NCBI RefSeq assembly: GCF_016406085.1
Contig: NZ_JAEHFJ010000004.1
Location: forward strand, 186,001-250,000
Direction: 5' to 3'
Length of the DNA stretch: 64,000 nt
DNA from: Aureibaculum flavum
GTDB taxonomy: Bacteria > Bacteroidota > Bacteroidia > Flavobacteriales > Flavobacteriaceae
A program made the translations under genes and the position numbers. Every line of letters starts with the position of its first letter. Position 1 is the first letter of the stretch. A model generated the notes under the pieces. The model searched no databases and was not told the origin of the DNA. It worked only from the letters and a program-made list of their open reading frames with translations. This document shows, piece by piece, positions 1 to 9,955 of this stretch.

Positions 1-788
1 TCATTAGCCAAGCTTGCATTTGAAAGATCTGAATGAAGTGGATTTGTCAGACTAAAATCTAATAATTTGGTTGTGTTGATGGTATTTGCGGTGTTAAGCA
101 AGTTATCTATATTGAAAACAAATGCTGATGGTCCAACACTTGTTCTTGAAATTATAGGAATTCCACTCGACTGTCCTGTAATATGCGTTCCACCGAACAC
201 ACTTTTTAAATTTTCTGGAATGGGTGAAATCCAACCAGAAGTATGGCCTGATCCTCCTTCAAATTTTAAATAGCCCTTTAGGGTACTATCCTCTAAATTA
301 TTCGCATTATCAATAAGTAGCGTTGAAACCGTATTGTCGCCCGGAGCATCGTAGTATTCGTAAGCATTAACTATTAATTTTTGTTTGCCATTATTTAGTA
401 TCGGAAACAGTCCTCCTATCCTATTCATACCTTCAGGGTTACCATCTGGAGTTTCATTGAGGAATTGGGTAAAGACTTGCATAGGTTCTTTCACGATATT
501 TAAGTCAGCAATTACAGTAGTATTTACTAAATTGGGTATTTTAAACTCTGCAATCGCTTGATGATGACTATGACCCACAATAAAAATTGAATTATTTACA
601 GAATTATAGGCAAAGGGACCTTGAGCAAAATTCATATTGGATGCTCCATAGGTTCCAGCATCTACTCTGAAGGCACCTTGATAGTCAAGGTTATCCATGC
701 TAAACAACGGTAAACTTGAAAGCTCCTGTGCAGAAACAATAATTATTGAAAACGCAAAAAATAGATATGTAATATAATTTTTAATCAA
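1..788 (-). CDS. Secreted protein of unknown function, C-terminus cut by the window edge
   Basis: An open frame runs on the minus strand from a TTG codon at 788 to the left edge, at least 262 codons. The first 20 or so residues (MIKNYITYLFFAFSIIIVSAQ) form a clear Sec signal peptide, which is why I chose the TTG although no ATG lies upstream of the signal sequence. The mature part is rich in Asn, Gly and aromatic residues and begins with a segment about a value that recalls surface or beta-propeller-like proteins of Bacteroidota, but I recognise no domain. It is probably exported, perhaps by the type IX system; the C-terminal sorting region that would tell lies outside the window. Confidence 0.65.
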   Translation of the reverse strand, partial: MIKNYITYLFFAFSIIIVSAQELSSLPLFSMDNLDYQGAFRVDAGTYGASNMNFAQGPFAYNSVNNSIFIVGHSHHQAIAEFKIPNLVNTTVIADLNIVKEPMQVFTQFLNETPDGNPEGMNRIGGLFPILNNGKQKLIVNAYEYYDAPGDNTVSTLLIDNANNLEDSTLKGYLKFEGGSGHTSGWISPIPENLKSVFGGTHITGQSSGIPIISRTSVGPSAFVFNIDNLLNTANTINTTKLLDFSLTNPLHSDLSNASLAN

Positions 789-889
789 ACCAAACCTGTT
801 AACTTTGTTGAAATAACGAAAAAACGTTAAAAAAATTATAGTAACACTGGAGAAAAGTCATTTAACTAACTCCTAATCAAGCAGTAATA

Positions 890-1108
890 ATGAATAAGAA
901 AAATTTTAAATTAAGAGAAGGTCAGCCCTATATTACTTTAAACAAACTACTTCAGGTTGTTGGAATTGCACAAACTGGTGGACATGCAAAAATTATCATT
1001 CAAAATGAAGAAGTGTTGGTAAATGGACTTGTGGAAACTAGAGTAAGGAATAAGTTGGTTATTGGTGATGTTATAAATGCAAGCAACACTCAAATTGAAA
1101 TTGAATAG
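890..1108 (+). CDS. Small S4-domain RNA-binding protein (YbcJ/YaaA type)
   Basis: This 72-residue protein is essentially a single S4 RNA-binding domain. The stretch from about residue 14 to 62 has the typical S4 pattern: a helix containing L-N-K-L-L-Q, then T-G-G-H-A-K, then V-L-V-N-G and R-N-K-L-V-I-G-D-V. The family (YbcJ in E. coli, YaaA in Bacillus) binds structured RNA, usually rRNA, and its exact role is poorly known. It stands alone, diverging from the secreted gene to its left and converging on tamL to its right. The ATG at 890 leaves a normal N-terminus. Confidence 0.85.
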   Translation: MNKKNFKLREGQPYITLNKLLQVVGIAQTGGHAKIIIQNEEVLVNGLVETRVRNKLVIGDVINASNTQIEIE

Positions 1109-1127
1109 TCTTTTTTAATAAAAAGGT

Positions 1128-3455
1128 TTAAAATGGATATCCAATTGCAAAATTGAATACAGGTTCATCCCATTTAAAATTATAACTATCTTCTTTTGGG
1201 TCATGAAAGGGTGCTGCCAAATCAAATCTAATTACAAAACCTTGAACATCAATACGAAGTCCTATTCCTGCACCAATACCTAATTCATTTATAAAATTAT
1301 CAGTGAATTTGCCATTAGGAAAAGTCTCATTTTCTTTAGACGTCCAAATATTTCCTGCATCCGCAAAAACAGCTCCCTTAACAAACGAATAGATAGGAAA
1401 CCTATATTCGATGTTTGCTTCAAGTTTAATGTTTCCTGAATTATAGAAAAGATAATCAGAATCACCGCCATCTACTTCTTCATCATATTGACCAGGCCCT
1501 AAGGTCCCAATTTGAAAAGCTCTTACACTATAGGGTCCACCAGCATTATATTGCTTTGTAAACGGTAATACCTCAGAATTTCCATAGGCATAACCGTAAC
1601 CTGCAAAAACTCGTGTTGCAATTTTCTGTTCTTTTCCAAAATTAAAGTGATAATGTAAGTCAAGATCAGCTTTGGCATATTGTGCAAACTCAAGACCGAA
1701 TATCGTTTTAGAATCTTCTCCATTATTTTTACCAAATAAACTTATAGAATTACCCACAATGTCTAATGTGGAATTGACATAGAATTGATGGGTTTTCTTA
1801 CTGTCTACCATCTCATTATAGGTAAACGAATAATTGAGTCCAGAAATAAATTCTTGATCAAAACTACTACTCAAATACTCATTTTCAGAGCGTATTTCGT
1901 CAAATGCTTCTGTGGTATTAGACAATTGAGTGTACGTAGTTGAAATTGGAATAATTTCATGCGTAACGTATCTATTGGCATTCCATAAATATCCAAATTG
2001 TGCTGTACCTGATACTAAAGTATATAATTGCGTTCTTTGTAAATAATCCAACCCTAAACTCATTTTTGTCTTAGGGATAGCATATTTAAAGTAATTGCTA
2101 CTTATTTTTATTGGAAAAATGATTCTTGGGTAGATTAATTCAGATGATAATCCTAATTGAAGAATGCTTGTTCCATTACTGTTTCCTCCTGCAATTTGCC
2201 ATTCATATCCAATATTTGAACTAAGATTCAAGATTTCTCCACCTTCAAACAAGTTTCTATTTGTGTAGGTAAATGCCAACGTGGGGCCAGCAAAATTATT
2301 CGATTTAGACACGGCTTCTAATGAGGCTTTAAATGCCCTTTTATTTAACGGGGAAAGAAAAATATTAGTTTCTAAAAATCCGATGCTATCATTTTTAGCA
2401 ATAGTATCCAATTGGTTGTACTGAATATTTACAAATTTATAAGAACCAATGGTGGACAATCGTCTTGCCGTATTTTTTGATGTTTGCGGATTGTATAACT
2501 CCCCTTCTTTTAAAGTAATATAAGGGTCGAGGAATTTCGTTTTAAAATAGGGTCTTTGCTCAATGAAGTTTTTATTATTATAACGAATAACAGTATTCGG
2601 TAATGAATCTTGTTGGAGATCATAATTTGAATAGATATTAATTTTAGAGATTCTATACGGTACTATTGCTTTTTTAGGGACATCTTTTTTTAATTTTAAA
2701 AATAAATCAAACCGTTTGTCTTTATATCTATTTGTATCCGCTTCAAAAATTAAAAAATTAGAGTTAAAATTGTAGTAACCTTTCATTTTCAAACCATTGT
2801 CTATACGGTCTCTTTCTAATTTTAAAAAAGATAAATTAAAACGCATATCCTTTTTAAAAGGCGTATCCGATAGGTACCCTTGCATTTCTTTATAAATTGG
2901 AGGTTGCAGTGTATCTAATTGATAGCTTTCCATTCTATAGGGTTGCTGAACAGTAATATTATAATCGATTGTCGCTGTTTTTTTCTTATCATTACTAGTC
3001 CAATTAGAGGTAAGGTTATTGTAATAAAATCCATTATTTTCTAGTCGGTTTATCAGCACTTCTTTAATAGCAGTAGCATTTACATCTGATTGATATACTG
3101 GTTCCTCTCCTATTTTTTTATTTAGCCATCGGTTAATAAATCCTGGGTTTTTATTTTGAGATTTGAAATGATAATACAAACCATAATACCATCCTAAAAC
3201 CTTTTTATTTGTTTTTTTTTGAATGGCCGTTTTTAGATTTTCTTCTAAGGCCTTTTCATTTTTAACGATACTATCTGATTTTATATCAATGGAAGCACCT
3301 TTGTAGAGTCGTTCATTATTGGGAATATATTTTTGTATACTACATGATTGAAATAGAATCAATAGCATAGAAAGCATAAATCCTATATAGTGTTTTATTA
3401 AAATATTCGTTTTAATAAATTGTATTATAGCTATATTTTTATGTTTATATCTCAA
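1128..3455 (-). CDS. tamL: TamL, lipoprotein-type Omp85 outer-membrane assembly protein
   Basis: This 775-residue protein is the outer-membrane partner of TamB. It has a hydrophobic N-terminus ending in a lipobox (L-F-Q-S-C, Cys38), then POTRA-like modules over roughly residues 45-400, and an Omp85 (surface antigen) beta-barrel to the C-terminus, with barrel segments such as Y-N-A-G-G-P-Y-S-V-R-A-F near 660 and the final strand ending in F-A-I-G-Y-P-F. In Bacteroidota the TamA homologue is a lipoprotein, TamL. The start is a TTG whose codon overlaps the tamB stop (4-base overlap), so the two genes are co-translated. The 37 residues before the Cys are long for a lipoprotein signal, so the exact start is uncertain. 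Confidence 0.88.
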   Translation of the reverse strand: MRYKHKNIAIIQFIKTNILIKHYIGFMLSMLLILFQSCSIQKYIPNNERLYKGASIDIKSDSIVKNEKALEENLKTAIQKKTNKKVLGWYYGLYYHFKSQNKNPGFINRWLNKKIGEEPVYQSDVNATAIKEVLINRLENNGFYYNNLTSNWTSNDKKKTATIDYNITVQQPYRMESYQLDTLQPPIYKEMQGYLSDTPFKKDMRFNLSFLKLERDRIDNGLKMKGYYNFNSNFLIFEADTNRYKDKRFDLFLKLKKDVPKKAIVPYRISKINIYSNYDLQQDSLPNTVIRYNNKNFIEQRPYFKTKFLDPYITLKEGELYNPQTSKNTARRLSTIGSYKFVNIQYNQLDTIAKNDSIGFLETNIFLSPLNKRAFKASLEAVSKSNNFAGPTLAFTYTNRNLFEGGEILNLSSNIGYEWQIAGGNSNGTSILQLGLSSELIYPRIIFPIKISSNYFKYAIPKTKMSLGLDYLQRTQLYTLVSGTAQFGYLWNANRYVTHEIIPISTTYTQLSNTTEAFDEIRSENEYLSSSFDQEFISGLNYSFTYNEMVDSKKTHQFYVNSTLDIVGNSISLFGKNNGEDSKTIFGLEFAQYAKADLDLHYHFNFGKEQKIATRVFAGYGYAYGNSEVLPFTKQYNAGGPYSVRAFQIGTLGPGQYDEEVDGGDSDYLFYNSGNIKLEANIEYRFPIYSFVKGAVFADAGNIWTSKENETFPNGKFTDNFINELGIGAGIGLRIDVQGFVIRFDLAAPFHDPKEDSYNFKWDEPVFNFAIGYPF

Positions 3456-6400
3456 TTTTGTTTCTTTTCCTTTTTATTTTTATCTGATTTTTCAACTTTA
3501 GTCTGACCGTGCAATAGAGCATACCAGAGCTCATCAAACTTATTAAATTCTTGAGTAAAAATTAATGCAATACCACTAATAATAGTTTGACCATCAATTA
3601 CATTTTCAAATTCATTTTTTCTAAATCCTTTAAGCCGATATCTTCCATTATCAGTTAATAAATATTCTACACTTACATTACCAATAATTGGAGTAGATTC
3701 GTCTGAACTGCTACTTCCTTCTATATCAATATCACTACCAACACTTACAATTAAACGATCATTAAATAGTTTTTTCTTAGCCGCAACTTCTAATTGTGTC
3801 CGGTCTTCTGGAGAATCACCTTGGTAATCGGTATAACTATCTAAACCAAAATTGAGTTCAACACCTGTATCACCTAATAATTTGTCTGAAAATACATTCA
3901 ATTGATCAGAAAGTGCATCATTTAGATTATTTCTAGCAATTGAAGCAAAACCACCACTGCTTCCATCACTATCAGACTGTGGATAAAATCTACTTAATAC
4001 TAATAATGAAAAGACTTGTTGATTCAGTTCGTTTTCTTGCTTATTGACTTGTTGAACGCGTGCATATACTTGTCCACTTATAGCACCTTGTTCTTCCTCT
4101 GGCATATCTAATTCAAAGGAAATCTCAGGTTGCATTAGCTCACCATCAACATTCAGATAGACATAAAATGGCAATACTTCCTGATATTGGCTTTTTATAG
4201 ATGCGTCAGAACTAGTTGTCTGCGATGCCATTAATGGTGATGCTGATGCGTCTATTTTATACAATGCCTTAACATCTAATTTAGCATCAAATGGATCTCC
4301 ATACCAACTAATACGACTGTCTGACGTTAATTCAAACTTTCTATTTACGATATTGTATAAGTTCATTTCATAATGACCATTAGCAATTTCATAAACTCCA
4401 GTTAAGTTTACGGAACCATTTGGACTCATTTTCAACTTAAGATCCCCGTTTCCAGAAACTTGAAAATTATCATTTGTTTCGGCATCAATGATTACCTTTA
4501 CTTTTGCACTTTTATCTACTTTTAAATTCGCATTGACATCAAAACCGGTAATTTTTACGGATTCTTCTTCTGTTCGTGTTAATATGGCATCAGGATTTTC
4601 TCGGTTTACAAAAATAACCACACCGTCTTGTTCTTCAATATTTACCGCTGCCGATGGTAATATATAGGTAATGTCTGTTTCCGAACCTACGTTTAGGTTC
4701 AAATCTATTTTTGGGATTTCCAAATTGCCTTTAATAGTGCCGTCGGCATCAAAAACTGCTTTGCCATACACTAAATCATTGTCTTCTTTTGTAGCGTTAA
4801 TGACTTGAAAATTTTTGGCATTTATTTTTAAATCGAACGTTGGATTGCTAAAACTTTCAGTACCAATAAAGCCCGAAAGCATAAAAGTATTTTTATTTTC
4901 ATCTTGAATAGTAAAGTTATCCACGTACAAGCCTTTGTTTTCTATGTTTAACTCATCATTGTCTAAGGTGAAACTTTCGTTGAGTTGTGTGATTTTTAAA
5001 TTGGCATTGTTAAATGCAATTTTCCCTAAATATTCGGGCTTATCTAAACTCCCTTTCAAATTAAAACTTCCAGAAAAATAGCCTGAAGTGTTGCTTACTT
5101 CACCTTCGGTAAACCCTTCTATGGCTTTTATATTGAATTTATTAATTTCTACATCTAGATTTATTTGAGGTGCAATATTATCTGCTAGAAAATCACCTTT
5201 CAATGTCAAATCTACTTCCCCACCATTTAGACCAACATTAAAGTCATACTTATTGTTCTCTCCCGATTTTGCATCTAAAGACAAAGTTCCCAAATCAACG
5301 TTTAAAAATTTCAATTGCTGAATTTTTAAATCCGTTACAATTCCCAAATCTTCAAAAGGATTTTCAACGCTAAAATCACCATTTAGAACCCCAGAAGCTA
5401 TTTCATTTTCGGGATTTAAGTAATTAATGATTTTGTTAAGTTTAAAATTGTCGAAATTGATATCAATTCTATCCTTGTTGGAACTGCTTACAACATCTGT
5501 AATAGCCACAGCTTCGCCATTTCTGCTAAACTTAAAATCATTAAAAGATAATTTGTTGTTGTTAATTAGAATTTCGTTGGAATTAGGTGTTTCCCATTTA
5601 TTTTTATTCAAAATAAGATTATCGTTCAACACGTGAAAACGTAAGGAATCTCGATGGCCGGTAATTGTAGATTCAATATTTATCAATTTTTTTTGGTCAT
5701 AGAAAGAAGTGAAACTTAACGCCAGTTCATTATTTACTTGATTTCCCGTAATGCTCGTTTTTTTGATGGCAAGTGGACCACTATTGATTTCTTTAAAACC
5801 CAAATCAAATACAAACTTGTCCATTTCTGTATTGATATTAAAGGCTAAGCTATCAATCTCATTTCCAGCATAATTAATATGCGGTGCAGTAATTTTGGCT
5901 TTTAATTTTCTAGCTTTTTCATTAAAATTAACAGCAACATCTATGGTGTCCAACTCTTTTAAATTGAGCAACAATACTTCGTTTAAAATAGGAGCTTGAC
6001 TGATCTTACCGTTCAGTACCAAATTCACAGGTTTTTTTATCGAATCTGCAACCATAGTATCTCTATAAAAATAGCTTGACAAATGTTGTTCTATGGAAGT
6101 TGTGAAATTTTGAGGATTGCTATTGGAATGTAATTCAAAATTCAAAACCTTATTTTTTACGGTCGCTGAAGTCGTATCTGTATCAACAAATGCGTTTATA
6201 GTAACGCCACCAAGTACATATGATTTGTCATCATAGAACACTACACCATCTTCAACACTTGCCTTCAACTTGAATTTATCTGAATTCCCCTTAAAATTAG
6301 CATTGAGTTTTAACCCTGTTCGCACATTACGTTGCATAATACCTAAAGCTTGCAAATCTGCTCCAATGATGTCTAAATCTAAGGAAACTTGTGGTGAAAT

Positions 6401-8452
6401 AGAATCCAACCTCAGGTCTGCAAGTAAATTGAGATTTAAGTTATCATTTTTATAATTTGATATGATTTCCCCAAGTCCGTCTTTAAATTTCCCGTCGATT
6501 ATTAAGTCTTTAATTTCATAATTATTAAGACCAAAATGTTCTATGGTAGCTAATATTTCCCCATCGAGATGATTGATATTCCTTCCATTTCCTTTTGCAG
6601 TAACACTTGCCGTTAGTCCACCTAATTTACTATCATTTAACAAATTGCCTAGCTCATAATTATCAATTTTAAGATCTGCATCAAATGCCAATTCATTCTC
6701 ATTATTAAAATGACCTTTAAGGTTGGCTTTTCCTTGCGTAGTGTTTAATGCGATACTGGTATTGATGTCATTTATACTTCCTTTAGTATTCCCTTTTAGA
6801 ACAACTAATTTAGGAAAACTGATTCCCAAACTATCTTCATTTACAAATAGCGATAGGCTTTTTTTATTGGTTTGAGCGTTAAACTGTAAAATATCAAATT
6901 GCAACTTATCAATGTCCGTAACATTTTCTAATTGCCCAGTTAGTGATAATTCAGTTTCCTTTCCCCAGTTTACTTTTATTGTTGGAATAGTTAACGACGA
7001 TAATGTACCAGAAGCTTCAATATTTCCATTAAAATATTGTTTTGAAAGTAATTGAAAAATTTCATTCTTACGCAACTCTGGTTGAAATTGATAAACATCC
7101 TTTATATCAAACTGAAAAGTTGGGATATTAACGGTAAGCTGTGCATCATCTGGTTCTTTGATGAAAGAAGCCAAGCTATTAAAATTTAATTTCGTGTTGC
7201 CTTGAAGTCTATTATCGTTTAATGATAAATTAAAACTATTGACTGAAAGCGAATTATCTGATACATTAGCGTTTAGTTGAAGTGTTTTTAGTTGATTTCC
7301 AGAAGCTTCATTAAAATTGAAATTTTCAATATTAAAACCAACCTCTTTATCCTTTAGGAAAATTTCTTTTCCTTGAAAAGTAAGATTATTAAGAACAATT
7401 GCATCACCATTAAAAACTCCATTTTTAGGAATCGCATTGTTATTTACATAGCTAAATGTATTATTTTTCATAGTGAGATAACCTACATTTATTTTAAAAT
7501 TTGGCCATTCAAATGTCGTTGCAACTATGGGACCATCATTTTTAACGGTAATTTTATTAGCAGTCGTTGTGTTTATTAAAATTTTAGAGTCATCTAGTTG
7601 GAATCTTACAATTTCCAATGTATTATTGGTTAAATCAATTTTTGGAATTTCTGTTCGAAGTTGTGCAATGTTGATATGATAACGACTATGATCAACTTCT
7701 GAATTATAATCTGCAACGACATTATTCAGATTTAATTTATCAACAGCTAAAAAAGGTAAATCATTGTTCTCGTTGGACATTGATGGCAGAACAGGATATT
7801 GGGTATATTTAATAGTTGCATCTTTTAGGTTGATGGATGCAGTCCGAAAATCCATTTTTTCTATATCGACGTTAGCCATAGCTAGGGATAAATTTCCGAG
7901 TACAAAATGACTTTCAATGCCTAAAACGCCATCATTAAAGATAATGTCAACCGTATTTAAATCGACCGATTCAATTATGATCTTCAAAGGTCCTGAAGTC
8001 GTATCGTTCTCAACTTCAGCATTCTCAGTAGCGAAAGCATCTATCAAAAACTGAAAATTATACCCTTCAAGAGAATCTTTTCGAATAATATTTGCCTTAA
8101 GCCCATTCCATTCCAAATTATCAATACCTATCCCCTTTCCATTAATAATTGACCAAAGAGGCATGTTGGCTTCGAGGGAATTGGAATACACCAACGTATC
8201 ACCTTTAGTATCCTCTAAATAAAGTCCGTTGAGCATGATGTTTCCACCAAAAGTGATGTATAATTTGTCTATTTCAACTTTAGTGTGTGTTTTTTCTGAA
8301 ACATATGTGACAACCTTATTTACGATGATGTCTTGTCCCCATTTACTACGAATAAATAAAATAAGCAAAATAAATAGTACCACAAGACCAAGACATAGTT
8401 TACCTACACCTCTTAGTATGCGACTTTTAATACTTTTATTTTTGTCTTTCAA
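3452..8452 (-). CDS. tamB: TamB, translocation and assembly module protein
   Basis: This is a 1666-residue TamB (DUF490/AsmA-like) protein. One N-terminal transmembrane helix lies at about residues 18-37 (L-C-L-G-L-V-V-L-F-I-L-L-I-L), followed by a very long beta-rich body made of repeated D-x-N/L-x-L-x-G-x-F strands, and the conserved C-terminal TamB domain over roughly the last 400 residues (G-x-Y-E-I-A-N-G-H-Y, S-W-Y-G-D-P-F). The family spans the periplasm as a hydrophobic groove and works with TamA/TamL in outer-membrane protein or lipid transport. It is encoded directly upstream of tamL with overlapping stop and start. The only usable start before the membrane helix is a TTG at 8452. 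Confidence 0.92.
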   Translation of the reverse strand: MKDKNKSIKSRILRGVGKLCLGLVVLFILLILFIRSKWGQDIIVNKVVTYVSEKTHTKVEIDKLYITFGGNIMLNGLYLEDTKGDTLVYSNSLEANMPLWSIINGKGIGIDNLEWNGLKANIIRKDSLEGYNFQFLIDAFATENAEVENDTTSGPLKIIIESVDLNTVDIIFNDGVLGIESHFVLGNLSLAMANVDIEKMDFRTASINLKDATIKYTQYPVLPSMSNENNDLPFLAVDKLNLNNVVADYNSEVDHSRYHINIAQLRTEIPKIDLTNNTLEIVRFQLDDSKILINTTTANKITVKNDGPIVATTFEWPNFKINVGYLTMKNNTFSYVNNNAIPKNGVFNGDAIVLNNLTFQGKEIFLKDKEVGFNIENFNFNEASGNQLKTLQLNANVSDNSLSVNSFNLSLNDNRLQGNTKLNFNSLASFIKEPDDAQLTVNIPTFQFDIKDVYQFQPELRKNEIFQLLSKQYFNGNIEASGTLSSLTIPTIKVNWGKETELSLTGQLENVTDIDKLQFDILQFNAQTNKKSLSLFVNEDSLGISFPKLVVLKGNTKGSINDINTSIALNTTQGKANLKGHFNNENELAFDADLKIDNYELGNLLNDSKLGGLTASVTAKGNGRNINHLDGEILATIEHFGLNNYEIKDLIIDGKFKDGLGEIISNYKNDNLNLNLLADLRLDSISPQVSLDLDIIGADLQALGIMQRNVRTGLKLNANFKGNSDKFKLKASVEDGVVFYDDKSYVLGGVTINAFVDTDTTSATVKNKVLNFELHSNSNPQNFTTSIEQHLSSYFYRDTMVADSIKKPVNLVLNGKISQAPILNEVLLLNLKELDTIDVAVNFNEKARKLKAKITAPHINYAGNEIDSLAFNINTEMDKFVFDLGFKEINSGPLAIKKTSITGNQVNNELALSFTSFYDQKKLINIESTITGHRDSLRFHVLNDNLILNKNKWETPNSNEILINNNKLSFNDFKFSRNGEAVAITDVVSSSNKDRIDINFDNFKLNKIINYLNPENEIASGVLNGDFSVENPFEDLGIVTDLKIQQLKFLNVDLGTLSLDAKSGENNKYDFNVGLNGGEVDLTLKGDFLADNIAPQINLDVEINKFNIKAIEGFTEGEVSNTSGYFSGSFNLKGSLDKPEYLGKIAFNNANLKITQLNESFTLDNDELNIENKGLYVDNFTIQDENKNTFMLSGFIGTESFSNPTFDLKINAKNFQVINATKEDNDLVYGKAVFDADGTIKGNLEIPKIDLNLNVGSETDITYILPSAAVNIEEQDGVVIFVNRENPDAILTRTEEESVKITGFDVNANLKVDKSAKVKVIIDAETNDNFQVSGNGDLKLKMSPNGSVNLTGVYEIANGHYEMNLYNIVNRKFELTSDSRISWYGDPFDAKLDVKALYKIDASASPLMASQTTSSDASIKSQYQEVLPFYVYLNVDGELMQPEISFELDMPEEEQGAISGQVYARVQQVNKQENELNQQVFSLLVLSRFYPQSDSDGSSGGFASIARNNLNDALSDQLNVFSDKLLGDTGVELNFGLDSYTDYQGDSPEDRTQLEVAAKKKLFNDRLIVSVGSDIDIEGSSSSDESTPIIGNVSVEYLLTDNGRYRLKGFRKNEFENVIDGQTIISGIALIFTQEFNKFDELWYALLHGQTKVEKSDKNKKEKKQN

Positions 8453-8618
8453 ATAGAATAGTGCTAATTGAGTATTCCCTACTTTAACAAGTAAAATTAC
8501 GCTATAAAAAATTATTGAATTAACTTTAATGCTTAAATCTTTAGCTCAAAAAAAAGTAGTTAAAAGATACAAACGTATTGAGATCTTAAAAGACTCACTA
8601 TAAAAAAAATTGATAATG

Positions 8619-9536
8619 CTATTTTCTAAATCTAGAATACCTAGTCAATTTCTTTGTAGTATTAATAAAGTATACACCTGTTAAAAGTACAATAGCTGCA
8701 ATAATAGATTGCTTCGTTATTTGTTCCTCTAAAAAGTACCAACCTAAAAGTAACGCAATAATAGGATTGACATACGTAGACGTTGCTACCTTCTCAGGGG
8801 AAACATTTTTTAAAAGGTAGTTAAAAGATGTAAATGCCACTATACTGCCAAAAGTAATTAAAATGAGCATTGAGAATTGCACTTTACCACTCCATTCTAT
8901 TGGATTGGTCCATTGTTCTCCAAATAGAAAACTGGCAATAAGTAACATAGTTCCACCAGCTAGCATTTGATATCCTGTATTTACAAAAAAATTACTTGGT
9001 AAATCGGCTTTGGCTACAAATATGCTACTGTATCCCCAACTTATCATACAAGCAAATATCATTAATAGGCCTATGATTGTATTTTCATTACTAATTATTT
9101 CTGTTTGACTGACTAATAAGTACATTCCTATCATACCTAGAACAATTCCTACAATAGACATCGGTTGAATCTTTTTCCTTTCAAAAAATCGCATTAATAA
9201 AAGTACAACGAGTGGTTGAGCAGAAATTTCTAGAGCAGCAAAGCCACTATCTACATATTTTAAAGCCCACACCACTACTCCATTTCCAAAAGTTAAGAAT
9301 AAGAATCCGGCTATTACCGTATTTTTAAACTGTTTTCTCGTAATTGCAATACCTATACCCAAAATTTTAGCGATTATAAAAATAAGTATGCTTGCTACTA
9401 AAAACCGGATCGCTGCTAATTTAAATGGAGGAAGCTCTGTTACCGCAATTTTGTTTAGTAAATAGGTAGAGCCCCAAATTACATAAATTGAAAAAAAAGC
9501 TAATACTATAAGTACTTTGTTGTTGGGTTTGGTCAT
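8619..9536 (-). CDS. EamA-family (DMT superfamily) permease
   Basis: This 305-residue protein has about ten hydrophobic helices and two EamA repeats, each about 140 residues. The first repeat carries V-I-W-G-S-T-Y and A-A-I-R-F-L-V, the second C-M-I-S-W-G-Y-S-S and the closing W-Y-F-L-E-E-Q-I motif, which is typical of drug/metabolite exporters of the RhaT/YdcZ type. It sits in the inner membrane and probably exports an amino acid or another metabolite; the substrate cannot be read from the sequence. It stands alone, with 166 bases between it and tamB. The C-terminus is basic, as usual for the cytoplasmic end. Confidence 0.88.
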   Translation of the reverse strand: MTKPNNKVLIVLAFFSIYVIWGSTYLLNKIAVTELPPFKLAAIRFLVASILIFIIAKILGIGIAITRKQFKNTVIAGFLFLTFGNGVVVWALKYVDSGFAALEISAQPLVVLLLMRFFERKKIQPMSIVGIVLGMIGMYLLVSQTEIISNENTIIGLLMIFACMISWGYSSIFVAKADLPSNFFVNTGYQMLAGGTMLLIASFLFGEQWTNPIEWSGKVQFSMLILITFGSIVAFTSFNYLLKNVSPEKVATSTYVNPIIALLLGWYFLEEQITKQSIIAAIVLLTGVYFINTTKKLTRYSRFRK

Positions 9537-9572
9537 CGATTAAAATAATTCGCGATAAAATTATACATTAAT

Positions 9573-9893
9573 CTACAACGAATCGACATTTATATGATAA
9601 TTAAAAATAAATAGCTTAGTGTTCTGTTTAATCTTACACTTGTTGCAATGTGAAACATGGACAAATACATACGGTTGTTCTATTTTAAAAACAGATCCAT
9701 TGTCAACCATTTTAAACATGCGATCACAATCAACAACACCTTGAGGTGTATATCTTACTATTCTATATGTATTGCTAAGAGTTTTTGTTTCTATACTAAA
9801 CCAACATCCGGCTCCTTGCCCAGATAACCATTTTGAATTTTCAGGAATGGCATTTGGTAAAATCGGTGGTAAGAGTGTTCCCGTTAATTCCAT
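9573..9893 (-). CDS. Small protein of unknown function next to a DUF6695-like gene
   Basis: This 106-residue soluble protein has no signal peptide or membrane segment. It begins with a Pro-rich stretch (L-L-P-P-I-L-P-N-A-I-P-E) and W-L-S-G-Q-G-A-G-C-W-F, followed by alternating beta-like segments (Y-R-I-V-R-Y-T-P-Q-G, C-D-R-M-F) and a C-terminal C-N-K-C pair. It lies 62 bases downstream of the DUF6695-like gene and in the same direction, so the two are probably one operon. From memory, related sequences are found beside or joined to DUF6695 proteins, but I cannot verify that here. A small beta-rich (lipocalin-like) fold would fit. Confidence 0.6.
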   Translation of the reverse strand: MELTGTLLPPILPNAIPENSKWLSGQGAGCWFSIETKTLSNTYRIVRYTPQGVVDCDRMFKMVDNGSVFKIEQPYVFVHVSHCNKCKIKQNTKLFIFNYHINVDSL

Positions 9894-9955
9894 TGTAATT
9901 CTTTAAAAATTATCATTCTCTACCTCTTTATTAAAATATTATATTCATATGTTTC

